Both the position numbers and the translations under genes were made by a program. From positions 186,001 to 250,000 of the forward strand of contig CALXET010000001.1 of the NCBI GenBank assembly GCA_944387405.1: DNA of 64,000 nt, read 5' to 3'. Under the pieces are notes generated by a model, which was given only the letters and a program-made list of their open reading frames with translations, searched no databases and was not told the DNA's origin. Positions 1-7,408 of this stretch are shown here, in pieces. Origin of the DNA: an uncultured Clostridia bacterium. GTDB lineage: Bacteria; Bacillota; Clostridia; TANB77; CAG-508. Position 1 is the stretch's first letter; each line of letters starts with the position of its first letter.

Positions 1-2
1 TA

Positions 3-191
3 TATGATATAACAGGATTATTCGTTGTAAAGAAATATCATAATAATTTAAAAATAAATGATAATGAGTCTAAAAAATTCGATTGGTTTAAAATAGATAA
101 TCTACCTGAAAATCTTACTAGTTATTCAAAAAACTGGTTAAATAAATATAATAATATTTTAGATGAAGCTTTAAATGAATTTAAAAAATAA
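3..191 (+). CDS. NUDIX-family hydrolase, C-terminal end (partial)
   Basis: The window opens inside this gene; 62 codons remain before the TAA at 189-191. The fragment has the usual end of a NUDIX domain: a beta strand (GLFVVKKYH), then NDNESKKFDWFKIDNLPENL, matching the family's 'E...WF....LP' segment in which the last strands read out an E-x-x-W-F pattern. The catalytic NUDIX box lies upstream and is not visible, so the substrate cannot be inferred. No terminator is obvious before the next reading frame. Confidence 0.65.
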   Translation, partial: YDITGLFVVKKYHNNLKINDNESKKFDWFKIDNLPENLTSYSKNWLNKYNNILDEALNEFKK

Positions 192-240
192 GTATACGTA
201 TAACTTTTATTTAATATATTAATATATAATAAGCAAGGAG

Positions 241-579
241 ATCTATAAGAAAGAAAATGTTAAAATTATTTGTATCATTATAATTTTTATATTATTATGG
301 TTTATTATCATTTTTTTTAATTATAATAATTTAGTTTTTTTATCTTCAAAAGATGAAAAAGAATTGATGGAATTATTGCAAATAGAAGAAGCGGAAAGTT
401 TTACTCCAATTCGCATGAAAAGATGTAGTACTGGATTTCATGGAAGTAACCCTGACTATTATGAAGTATTAATTGATTGTCAGCATAAAGAAAAGAAAGA
501 TGAAAATACATATACATGTATACTAAGAGTTTCTGAAATGAATAATAAAGAATTATTTAATAAATTAAGCGAAATTTAA
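241..579 (+). CDS. Small membrane-anchored protein of unknown function, start codon unclear
   Basis: The open frame runs without a stop from 223 to 579. After a good ribosome binding site (AAGGAG, 235-240) it encodes a short basic stretch, a strongly hydrophobic segment of about 22 residues (ICIIIIFILLWFIIIFF), then about 75 polar residues containing CSTGFHGSNPDYY. This is the layout of a small single-span membrane protein with an external or cytoplasmic tail. No ATG, GTG or TTG lies in frame near the binding site. The first canonical in-frame start is TTG at 364, after the membrane segment and without a binding site. Either a non-standard start is used or the start was lost and this is a young pseudogene. 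I do not recognise the family. Confidence 0.4.
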   Translation: MYKKENVKIICIIIIFILLWFIIIFFNYNNLVFLSSKDEKELMELLQIEEAESFTPIRMKRCSTGFHGSNPDYYEVLIDCQHKEKKDENTYTCILRVSEMNNKELFNKLSEI

Positions 580-660
580 TTTAAAAATTATAGATAATAC
601 TTATGGATAATCTTTATAATTATTAAAGAAACTACAACTAAACTAATGGTTTATTAAAGT

Positions 661-682
661 AAACTAACTGTCGGTTGAGTTT
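661..682. promoter_or_regulatory. Imperfect inverted repeat upstream of the XRE regulator
   Basis: AAACTAAC (661-668), five bases, then GTTGAGTTT (674-682) form an imperfect palindrome about 45 bases before the regulator's start codon. The position suits an autoregulatory operator. This rests on symmetry and position only. Confidence 0.3.
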
Positions 683-727
683 GCCAAAATCTAATATTAA
701 AATAGAATTAACGAAGGGGGGATTTAT

Positions 728-1120
728 ATGTCAAACAAAACTTTTGGAGAAATGATTAGTTCTTTAAGAAAAGAAAGGAATATGACTCAAAATGATTTAG
801 CAGAAAAGATGAATGTTACTGATAAAGCTGTATCAAAATGGGAAAGAAATTTATCTTGTCCTGATGTTAATTCTATTCCAAAATTAGCAGAAATTTTAGG
901 TGTCTCTGTTGAAGAACTAATAAATGCACAAACTAAACAGGATAAAGGTCAAATAGATGATATTATCAATATTGCTTTAATTGGGGTTGGGCTTGCAATG
1001 GGTATTTGTATTGTAGTTACTTCTATATTAAAACAAATTGATACAAATAGTGCTATTACTATGTTAGGAATAGGAATGAGTTGTTTAGCAATTTATTTAT
1101 TAAAAAATAAAAATGTATAA
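728..1120 (+). CDS. XRE-family transcriptional regulator with C-terminal membrane segments
   Basis: A 130-residue protein. Residues about 6-62 form a Cro/C1-type helix-turn-helix (GEMISSLRKERNMTQNDLAE, then VTDKAVSKWERN and PKLAEILGVSVEEL), the standard SinR/Xre pattern with the recognition helix at DKAVSKWER. Residues about 78-125 hold two hydrophobic segments (IINIALIGVGLAMGICIVV and ITMLGIGMSCLAIYLL). Such HTH proteins with a membrane tail are common single-gene regulators in Clostridia. The start is fixed by the strong AGGGGGG site seven bases upstream. It probably binds its own promoter and perhaps that of the DUF1653 gene downstream. Confidence 0.85.
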   Translation: MSNKTFGEMISSLRKERNMTQNDLAEKMNVTDKAVSKWERNLSCPDVNSIPKLAEILGVSVEELINAQTKQDKGQIDDIINIALIGVGLAMGICIVVTSILKQIDTNSAITMLGIGMSCLAIYLLKNKNV

Positions 1121-1150
1121 AGAAGTATACTTTTTTATTCAATAACTTAC

Positions 1151-1178
1151 TTGACAATCAATATACATCTGATATATC
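1151..1178 (+). promoter_or_regulatory. Promoter for the DUF1653 gene
   Basis: TTGACA (1151-1156), a 16-base spacer and TATATC (1173-1178) give a sigma-A-like promoter. The -10 region overlaps an AT-rich dyad (GATATATC, with GTATAT and ATACAT on its sides) that could be bound by the XRE protein encoded just upstream. Confidence 0.5.
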
Positions 1179-1256
1179 GTATATCTGAAATGCTTTAGTT
1201 GTATGGATATTAATAATGATAACAAAAACATTAAACATTTAAAGGAGGAATTATTT

Positions 1257-1544
1257 ATGGAAAGAAAATTTAATAAAGGAGATATTGTTCAACATTTTAA
1301 GAGAGAAAAAATGACAGAAGAGCAATTAAAAGAAGAACCAAATTTATATTTATATGAAATTATTGGAACATCAAGACATACTGAGAATCATGAAGAATTA
1401 ATGATCTATAAACCTTTATATCCAACTGAATGTACAGAAGGTGTTGATTTTGCTGCAAGACCACTACAAATGTTTATGTCAGAAGTAGATCATGAAAAAT
1501 ATCCAGAGATTACTCAAAAATATCGTTTTGAATTAAAGAAATAA
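1257..1544 (+). CDS. DUF1653 domain protein
   Basis: A 95-residue protein beginning [17 protein letters not shown]. It shows the DUF1653 pattern of a short beta-barrel-like domain: 'KGDIVQHFK', '[11 protein letters not shown]', 'MIYKPLY', then '[14 protein letters not shown]' and an aromatic/basic end. The family is small and soluble, with no assigned biochemical function. The start was chosen at 1257 because AAAGGAGG stands eight bases before it; the frame is open back to a GTG at 1203, but that start has no binding site. The gene has its own promoter and terminator. Confidence 0.8.
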   Translation: MERKFNKGDIVQHFKREKMTEEQLKEEPNLYLYEIIGTSRHTENHEELMIYKPLYPTECTEGVDFAARPLQMFMSEVDHEKYPEITQKYRFELKK

Positions 1545-1572
1545 TAAAAATATAATAGATATTACAATTTGC

Positions 1573-1609
1573 AGATTAGTTTGAAATATAACTAATCTAT
1601 TTTATTTTA
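1573..1609 (+). terminator. Rho-independent terminator after the DUF1653 gene
   Basis: A perfect nine-base stem (AGATTAGTT 1573-1581 with AACTAATCT 1590-1598) is followed by the T-rich run TTTTATTTT. Confidence 0.8.
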
Positions 1610-1957
1610 ATCAAAAACGATAGAGTAGGATACATATAATTATAATCTGTTTATATAAATTTTAATTGCAATTAACTATATTAATAAAAATCTTAAAATA
1701 AGACAAATACAGATATATAAGACCTTTTAGAAAATTTCCATATAAAAGAAAAAGTTAAATTAAAATTTTAAAATATAAAAATGAAGAATAATAAAATTTT
1801 TGATTTGCAATATAATATATATATCTTTTTAAAAATGCAAAAATTATTTTTGAAAATTTAGACTATTATGTTTTTATATTTTTAAAAATTAAAATCATAT
1901 TTAAAGAATGTCAAAAATTATACATATTTTTAAAACATGTATAATTTTTTTGATTTT
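1610..1957 (+). other. Non-coding stretch with a third copy of the repeat 5' motif, ending in a terminator
   Basis: The motif AAAACGATAGAGTAGG at 1614-1629 matches the 5' ends of the two long repeats at about 2085 and 5485. About 290 bases of very AT-rich DNA without a credible reading frame follow. The stretch closes with an 11-base perfect stem (AAATTATACAT 1915-1925 with ATGTATAATTT 1937-1947) and a T run. It therefore looks like an independent short transcript or a decayed 5' fragment of the repeat. Confidence 0.4.
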
Positions 1958-2084
1958 TTATACATATTCATTGAAATAATAATTCAACATTGGCTAATCA
2001 AATTAGAAAAAATGATACTATAATCGATATTATTCCAAAAGATAAAAAGTTTAATGTTGGCTAATTTCTATTTTGAGTAAAAAA
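1958..2084. other. Intergenic stretch with duplicated TTGGCTAAT motif
   Basis: CAACATTGGCTAATC (about 1983-1997) and AATGTTGGCTAATTTC (about 2052-2067) share the word TTGGCTAAT; the second lies about 25 bases before the repeat's 5' motif and may be part of its promoter. The bases between could encode a short run ending IIPKDKKFNVG, but no start codon with a binding site is present. Nothing else is visible. Confidence 0.25.
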
Positions 2085-2728
2085 ACGGTAGAGTAGGGGG
2101 ATAGCAAATTTTTTACTAATATTAAAAAATTTATTAAATTTAAATAGGCATTATAAAAATAATATAAAAAAATAAATTTAGAAATAAGAATATATAAAAG
2201 TAAAATAAAATATTTAATTAATTTAAAATTTATTTAAATTAAAATTTTATTTAAGATTTTAAAATTAAGTCTTAAAATTTAAATTTATAAAACCAAACAT
2301 AAATATTTTTAAAACGAACAAATGTTGTTTGCAAAAAAATATAAATAATTTAATTATTTAAGAAAAATTTCATAACTAAAGTTTAATAATGTTTTTACAA
2401 GTTATAATTTAATTAGTCTTTAAAATCAATTTTAAGCTAATGTTATTTTACAATAATAAAATTAATCATATTTGTAATTAAAATCTATTTATATTGATTT
2501 AAATTACAACTAAATATAATAATTATAAATTACTTTAAAATATTGACGCGTTATAATAAGTTTTAAGCTATTTTTAATTTTAATTAATATAACTTGTTTA
2601 TTAAAAATATTGTTAATTATTAATTTAAGTTGTTTTTATTAAATGAATATAAAAATTACTGAAGAATTTTACCTAAAATCAGCTAAATTATAGTAATACA
2701 AAAATAGCATAAAAAGTGCTAAAAAAAC

Positions 2729-2756
2729 GACGCACGAGAATCGTTTTTAAGCCGTT
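2729..2756 (+). ncRNA. Conserved hairpin core of the repeat, copy 1
   Basis: ACGACGCACGAGAATCGTT followed by TTTAAGCCGTTT is the most GC-rich and one of the best-kept parts of the repeat. In this copy AAAAACGA and TCGTTTTT form an eight-base stem around CGCACGAGAA. In copy 2 one base differs (TCGGTTTT), and there CGG can pair with the following CCG. Confidence 0.35.
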
Positions 2757-2948
2757 TGTATGTTAAGCCTTTATAGTAGTTTGTTGTCTGTAAAATAAGG
2801 TAAATATGGAAAAATAAGCACTTTGAAGTTTTTTAGAAAAATTTATTCAAAATTATCTAGAATTTTATAAGATAGAAAAATTATATATATAAAATTATTA
2901 TAAGGAAATAACTATAGCAATAAATATATATAAGTAAAATATATAAAT

Positions 2949-2972
2949 GCCTTAGAAACGATTTTAAAAGGC
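2949..2972 (+). ncRNA. Hairpin with compensatory change between repeat copies
   Basis: GCCTT pairs with AAGGC here. The corresponding hairpin in copy 2 (6343-6365) has GCTTT with GAAGC, so the third pair is C-G in one copy and U-A in the other, and another is U-A versus U-G. This is direct although limited evidence for selection on RNA pairing. Confidence 0.4.
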
Positions 2973-3106
2973 AATACGATAAAGAACTAATAAGTATACT
3001 AAAAAGAACGTATAGTAAAGACTAATATATATAAATAAATATAAGTAAGAAAATATTAATAGCTATAAAGCAGTTAAAAGCCTTGAAATAACAGAAGTGG
3101 AGGTTT

Positions 3107-3154
3107 ATGGCTGTTTTATATATTTGTTCTACTCCTTTTTGCACAAAACTTTGA
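3107..3154 (+). CDS. Conserved 15-residue micro-ORF at the end of repeat copy 1
   Basis: ATG at 3107 follows GTGGAGG with a three-base gap and opens a 15-codon frame, MAVLYICSTPFCTKL, stopping with TGA at 3152-3154. The same ORF, binding site and 55 preceding bases are identical in copy 2, and identity stops one base after the stop codon. The start region lies in pairing distance of TAAAGCAG (3066-3073) and TTAAAAGCC (3074-3082), each able to pair with the GGCTGTTTTA that begins the ORF. It could be a leader peptide, a tiny secreted or toxic peptide, or chance inside a constrained RNA. Confidence 0.35.
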   Translation: MAVLYICSTPFCTKL

Positions 3155-3155
3155 T

Positions 3156-3481
3156 AATGGTTGGTTTTTATGTATAAAATTTTTTTCAATATATTATATA
3201 TAATTATTTCCCAAAAATAAAAAAACTTGATTTTGGGAAATCAGACTGATATAATATTTTTAATGCAGTTCAAAATTTATAAATCCACAAAGTCGTGAAG
3301 AAATTTTATATATATTAATAATGCAACTTGAAATTTCAAATTGAATAATTGATATGGAAAATGGAGATATAAAAATAATGAAGAGTTAAAGGAGATTATT
3401 AAGAAATGGTAAAATAGATGGATAATACAATTCCTAACATTATATTAAATCGTGAATAAGTATAAGTAGAAGTGAGGAATA
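3156..3481. other. Intergenic stretch between repeat copy 1 and the HEPN-like gene
   Basis: AT-rich and without a gene. It contains a perfect ten-base inverted repeat, TTTCCCAAAA (about 3208-3217) with TTTTGGGAAA (about 3232-3241), not followed by a T run, so more likely a processing or binding site than a terminator. A short run ending NEELKEIIKKW (stop near 3409) looks like the tail of a lost gene but has no start. Confidence 0.3.
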
Positions 3482-4957
3482 ATGAAAATGAATTTAAATG
3501 AAAAATTAAATTATGAGGCGAAAAGGACTATAAATATAGCAGATAGATGGTATTCAGAGACTATAAGTGAATGCATAAAATTACAAACATTAAAACGAGA
3601 AATCTCTGAAGAAGAATATGAAGACTCAGCCAAAAAGATAGGAACGAAATTAGCATTAATATGCGAATATTATTTAAAAGGGTTATTATTGCCACATTTA
3701 GATATTACTATTCCAGATTATGATAATGATTTACAGTTAATAGCATCTCAATTAACAGATGATGAAAAGTATAAATTAATTATAAATGATGATACTGTTG
3801 TTAATACCATATTTGAAAAATATAAAACTATTCGTGGAATGTCTGAGAAGAAAATAAGAAAGTTACAAGGTGTATCTGTTAAAGTGTTTGGGCATGAATT
3901 AAATAAAATGGTAGGAACATTAACCATGGGGAAAGAATTATTATCTAAGATTTCACCTCAAATTAGAAAAAATATTTATAGAGAAATGAGACATTATTTT
4001 TATCCACTATATATTAAAAGTGGAACATATACAGATGATGAATTAATGCAAAGAATATCTCAATCTAAAAAAGAATTTTTTACTTATGATAGTTCAGAAT
4101 CATTTATAGATGAAGAAACAGATCCAAAAATATTAGAAAGAATAAAAAAATATGAAAAACTTTTGTCAAAAAAAGAAGTTAGTGAAGCATTTCCTAAATC
4201 AAGATACGGACATTTGGATGAATATGCACCTAATAATGAATTTTTATTGTTTTTAGCTGAAGCGATTAGAAAAAGTTTAAGATTAGAATATGAAAATATA
4301 ATTACTATTTCTGATTCAAATGATTATCCGGGTCTTATTGAAGGAATCTTTGCTGAAGGACTGGATATTAGTCATTTTACTGGAAAAAAAATAAGAAATA
4401 TATTTCCAGATTTAAATTCAAAAATATATGTGTTTGATGGGAACAACGGTGAAGTGACGAGAGTTTATAACTTAGATAAATATGTTTATGATGATAGTTA
4501 TATTTACGAAGCTGGAAAAGAGGAATTTTTACCAATTTTGATAGAAGGTAATGAATTTTTATATAAATTGCATACCAAAGGAATGAGTGATGAGGAAAAA
4601 AAACAATACGATAGTATTGCGTCGTACTATAATGAACCACAAACATTTATAAACATAAATGAGGATGAAGAAGCTTTAACTAGTACTAGTTTGATGTATT
4701 ATGAAAATGGAATTCCTAAAAGTATTGAATATAAAAATGGAATGATATTTTTTCAAAATTGTGAAATAACAAAAAAATTAGTTGATATTGTTAATGAATA
4801 TGAACATCAAAATCAAGAAGTAATACATAGACCAACTAATGTTGAATTTGAAAATAGTGTTTCTGAAGAAATGTTAGTTTCTGGATTTAACAGTACAATT
4901 CTAGGTGAATTAACCTCAGAACAAAATAGAGATGTAGAAGATGAGGTGGAAAAATAA
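3482..4957 (+). CDS. 491-aa protein with HEPN-like N-terminal domain, between the two RNA repeats
   Basis: Not recognised as a named family. Residues about 15-150 resemble the helical HEPN fold: an amphipathic helix with RWYSETISECIKLQ, then KLALICEYYLKGLLLP, then VKVFGHELNKMVGTL, which recalls the 'e.ylKall ... ghdl..L' pattern of HEPN proteins. The Rx4-6H RNase motif is not clearly present, so nuclease activity should not be assumed. The rest (residues 180-491) is soluble, acidic and rich in beta-prone segments, with no catalytic motif I can name. No signal peptide or membrane span is seen. AGTGAGGA stands just before the ATG; a second ATG at 3488 is equally possible. The stop overlaps the next gene's ATG by one base, so the two are translationally coupled. 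Confidence 0.6.
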   Translation: MKMNLNEKLNYEAKRTINIADRWYSETISECIKLQTLKREISEEEYEDSAKKIGTKLALICEYYLKGLLLPHLDITIPDYDNDLQLIASQLTDDEKYKLIINDDTVVNTIFEKYKTIRGMSEKKIRKLQGVSVKVFGHELNKMVGTLTMGKELLSKISPQIRKNIYREMRHYFYPLYIKSGTYTDDELMQRISQSKKEFFTYDSSESFIDEETDPKILERIKKYEKLLSKKEVSEAFPKSRYGHLDEYAPNNEFLLFLAEAIRKSLRLEYENIITISDSNDYPGLIEGIFAEGLDISHFTGKKIRNIFPDLNSKIYVFDGNNGEVTRVYNLDKYVYDDSYIYEAGKEEFLPILIEGNEFLYKLHTKGMSDEEKKQYDSIASYYNEPQTFININEDEEALTSTSLMYYENGIPKSIEYKNGMIFFQNCEITKKLVDIVNEYEHQNQEVIHRPTNVEFENSVSEEMLVSGFNSTILGELTSEQNRDVEDEVEK

Positions 4958-5355
4958 TGATTAGTTCTAATACTTATTCAGAAGTGTTTGAAATATTATC
5001 ACTTATGGATAAAAAAGTTGTTATGAAAATACCAGAAAAAATATTGATGAATATAAAATCAAGAAGAAATATTAATTATAAATTGAATCTTACACCAGAT
5101 AATCTTTTTAGTAATAGTATTGTTTCTAAAGAAGCTCTTGAAATAATTGCATGTTTGGATGTTAATTATTGGATGGACAAAGAAAAAAATGAAGAGTTGA
5201 GAAAAAAATATTATGAAAAGAAAAGTAATAATAATATAAATGTTATTTTCCCAAATAATAAAAATGTAGAAAATAAGTTATGTATAGATGTGTATAAAGA
5301 AAATAAATTCAAATCTATTTTAAATAAATTAAAAGTTTTCCTAAAAATAAATTAA
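4957..5355 (+). CDS. 132-aa partner of the HEPN-like protein, unknown function
   Basis: A soluble, helical, basic protein. It opens MISSNTYSEVFEILSLMDKK and VVMKIPEKILMNIKSRRN, then 'SKEALEIIACLDVNYWMD', then a low-complexity Asn/Lys linker and a basic tail (FKSILNKLKVFLKIN). The front half resembles a widespread but uncharacterised Clostridia family of about 100-130 residues with a 'VxExL..m......IP......I' start and an aliphatic helix ending in YW. The ATG overlaps the upstream stop (TAATG) and follows GAGGTGG. A fixed pair of one large and one small gene suggests that they act together. The basic tail would suit nucleic-acid or protein binding. Confidence 0.55.
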   Translation: MISSNTYSEVFEILSLMDKKVVMKIPEKILMNIKSRRNINYKLNLTPDNLFSNSIVSKEALEIIACLDVNYWMDKEKNEELRKKYYEKKSNNNINVIFPNNKNVENKLCIDVYKENKFKSILNKLKVFLKIN

Positions 5356-5397
5356 ATACTTCTTTTATATAAAAAATAGAGTATAAAATAAATATAT

Positions 5398-5430
5398 GAA
5401 TTAGGAATTTATATCCTAGTTCTTTTTTTT
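5398..5430 (+). terminator. Rho-independent terminator after the HEPN-like operon
   Basis: GAATTAGGA (5398-5406) pairs with TCCTAGTTC (5414-5422) over nine pairs with one G-U, followed by eight T residues. It separates the operon from repeat copy 2, so copy 2 is probably transcribed from its own promoter. Confidence 0.8.
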
Positions 5431-6342
5431 CTAAAAGGAATAGCCTATGTTATTGGATTAAATGTATTACAAATTTCTGGGAAAACGAAAGAGTAGGGGG
5501 GATAGCCTATATTTTCATAATACATAAGATGATAAGATTTTAATTTTTATAATAAAAAGTTGGAATTGCTATTAGAAAAATTAAGTAAAAAATAAATTTT
5601 GAAATTATAAAATTTTTTTAAAAACAAAAATATAAAAATAATTCAAATGTAATATGGTAAATTAAAAAATTATAAATTTATAATTTAAAATTTTAAATTT
5701 AAGTTTTAAAAATTTGTGATTTTAAAAGACGAACAAATGTTGTTTGTAAAAAACATATAAATAATAAAATTGATTTTGAAAATTATTTCTTTATATAATT
5801 ATAGAATTAATATTTTAATTTGCTTTAAAATCAATTTTAAGCTCTTATAATTATATAGATATAAAATTATCACGTTTGTATAAAAAATGTATATATATGT
5901 TCTCATTAATATTAAGTTTAAATATATTTGAAATTTTAACGTGTTAAAATGCGTTTTAAGCTATTTTTAATTTTAATTAATATAACTTGTTTATTAAAAA
6001 TATTGTTAATTATTAATTTAAGTTGTTTTTATTAAATGAATATAAAAATTACTGAAGATTTTTACATAAAATCAGCTAAATTATAGTAATATAAAAATAG
6101 TCTAAAAAGTGCCAAAAAACGACGCACGAGAATCGGTTTTAAGCCGTTTTTATTTTTACCCTTTATAGTTTGTTGTCTGTAAAATAAGGCGAATATGGAG
6201 AAATAGACATTTTGAGGATTTTTAGTAAAATTTATACAAAATTATATATAAAATTATAAGATAAAAAATTATAGATATAAAATTAAAGTTATAACAAGAA
6301 AATAATTATAGTAATGAAATTATATAAGTAAAATATATAAAT

Positions 6343-6365
6343 GCTTTAAAATTGATTTTAGAAGC
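6343..6365 (+). ncRNA. Hairpin in repeat copy 2 matching 2949-2972
   Basis: GCTT, a U-G pair and TAAAAT pair with ATTTTA and AAGC around a TG loop, an 11-pair hairpin at the position equivalent to 2949-2972 in copy 1. Confidence 0.4.
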
Positions 6366-6512
6366 TCAAATAAATATAGCTATGATAAGTAATACAAAAG
6401 ATTACAATAATAAAGAATATAATATAAATAATATATAGAAATAAATATATATAATAGAATATTAATAGCTATAAAGCAGTTAAAAGCCTTGAAATAACAG
6501 AAGTGGAGGTTT

Positions 6513-6560
6513 ATGGCTGTTTTATATATTTGTTCTACTCCTTTTTGCACAAAACTTTGA
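6513..6560 (+). CDS. Conserved 15-residue micro-ORF at the end of repeat copy 2
   Basis: Identical to the micro-ORF of copy 1 (MAVLYICSTPFCTKL) and preceded by the same GTGGAGG site. It is kept although other parts of the repeat have diverged strongly. Confidence 0.35.
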   Translation: MAVLYICSTPFCTKL

Positions 6561-6561
6561 T

Positions 6562-6844
6562 TTTGCGCAAAGTTGAATATACAGAAATTATACTACCATT
6601 ATACTTCTCTTCTTATAAATTTAAAAAAATTTTTTACTTATAATTATTCTTAATCTTTTACAAATAAATATATATTTTTATTATTTAAATATATTTATTA
6701 CCTTTTGTTCTTCTTTATATAACTATATTGTTTTTTATATATTTATTTAAAAATTTAAAATATAATATTTTATTTATTTTATATTTATATTTATATTTAT
6801 ATTTATTCTAATACTAATCAAAATTCTTAAAGATTTATTTTTAA
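6562..6844. other. AT-rich gap with a short tandem repeat
   Basis: No gene is visible. TATTTA is repeated about four times in tandem near 6777-6806. The stretch separates the plus-strand repeat from the minus-strand GNAT gene. Confidence 0.4.
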
Positions 6845-6890
6845 CAAAAAAATACTAATTAATTATATTTATTAATAATTAATTAGTATT
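6845..6890 (-). terminator. Terminator of the GNAT gene
   Basis: A perfect 16-base stem (6851-6866 with 6875-6890), followed on the minus strand by seven T residues. Confidence 0.8.
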
Positions 6891-6905
6891 TCTATCTATT
6901 CTCTA

Positions 6906-7310
6906 TTATTTATACACTAAAACTTTTGGAAAGCATGTAAGATTATAATATTCACAATTTTTGCATTCTTCTCCTATTAAATCTGAATCATCATATTCAA
7001 ATCCATTCTTTAAAAAGAATTTATCTGCTTTAGATATTATATATATTGGCTTATCTAATTCATCTATAGCTTTTTTTAATAATAATTTTCCTATTCCTTT
7101 ATTCCTATAATTATAGTCTGCTACTAAAGCTTCTATATAGCTTTTATTTTTATACTTAGATATTGACACTGCTCCAATAATTTTACCTTTTTCTTTTATT
7201 GCAAAAGATCTTATATCTTTTCCAAAATAATTTTTATTCTCATCAAATTCTAATCCATTACTATTATAAAAGTTGATTAATAAATTATTATCGTATTTTA
7301 CTAACTTCAA
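6906..7310 (-). CDS. GNAT-family N-acetyltransferase
   Basis: A 134-residue acetyl-CoA-dependent acyltransferase. Beta strands lead to the acetyl-CoA loop RNKGIGKLLLKKAI (motif A, Q/RxxGxG/A), followed by the 'FFLKNGFEYDD' strand typical of motif B. The C-terminus carries ECKNCEYYNLTC, a Cys cluster also seen in related Clostridia GNATs and possibly metal-binding or structural. The substrate is unknown. Translation starts at TTG; GAGGAG seven bases upstream supports that choice. It is a single-gene unit with its own terminator. Confidence 0.8.
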   Translation of the reverse strand: MKLVKYDNNLLINFYNSNGLEFDENKNYFGKDIRSFAIKEKGKIIGAVSISKYKNKSYIEALVADYNYRNKGIGKLLLKKAIDELDKPIYIISKADKFFLKNGFEYDDSDLIGEECKNCEYYNLTCFPKVLVYK

Positions 7311-7365
7311 TTTATTTCTCCTCTACTCTTGTTTATAAATATACTAAATTTAAATATAAATAAAT

Positions 7366-7394
7366 AATGACAAATAAATAAATTATTTGTCATT
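7366..7394 (-). terminator. Terminator downstream of the 7409-8209 gene
   Basis: A perfect 12-base stem (AATGACAAATAA with TTATTTGTCATT), followed on the minus strand by the T-rich run ATTTATTTATATTT. Confidence 0.65.
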
Positions 7395-7408
7395 AGTAAT
7401 TTTAAAAA

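Larger units (their letters stand above)
2085..3155 (+). repeat. Long non-coding repeat, copy 1: candidate large structured RNA
   Basis: About 1.07 kb without a sizeable ORF that matches 5485-6561 along its length. Two blocks are identical between the copies: 106 bases at 2560-2665 and 104 bases at 3052-3155. Other conserved spots are the 5' end (ACGGTAGAGTAGGGGG), ACGAACAAATGTTGTTTG (about 2314-2331), repeated TTTTAAGC words, and ACGACGCACGAGAATCG (about 2729-2745). GAGTAGGG at 2091-2098 can pair with TTCTACTC at 3127-3134, which would close the whole 1-kb unit. Hairpin 2949-2972 has a C-G pair where copy 2 has U-A. Kilobase ncRNA families such as GOLLD, ROOL and OLE are the natural comparison; I cannot assign it to one. 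The strand is inferred from the terminal small ORF. Confidence 0.6.
5485..6561 (+). repeat. Long non-coding repeat, copy 2: candidate large structured RNA
   Basis: The partner of 2085-3155, in the same orientation and of nearly equal length. Identical blocks lie at 5953-6058 and 6458-6561; the parts between have drifted with many substitutions and small indels, so the duplication is not recent. The same end pairing is possible: GAGTAGGG 5491-5498 with TTCTACTC 6533-6540. A local direct repeat (ATAGCCTAT near 5446 and near 5502) brackets the 5' end. Just past the end, TTTGCACAAAA and TTTTGCGCAAA (6544-6571) can form a hairpin that copy 1 lacks. Confidence 0.6.

Noticed and set aside
2400-2760. 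Recurring GTTTTAAGCTATTT-like words resemble type II CRISPR repeats
   Set aside because: Spacing is irregular, the words differ from each other, and no cas genes or tracr-like partner are present. They are part of the long duplicated RNA.
2085-3155. Group II intron or retron as explanation of the long repeat
   Set aside because: No reverse transcriptase ORF, no GUGYG 5' end and no recognisable domain V hairpin.
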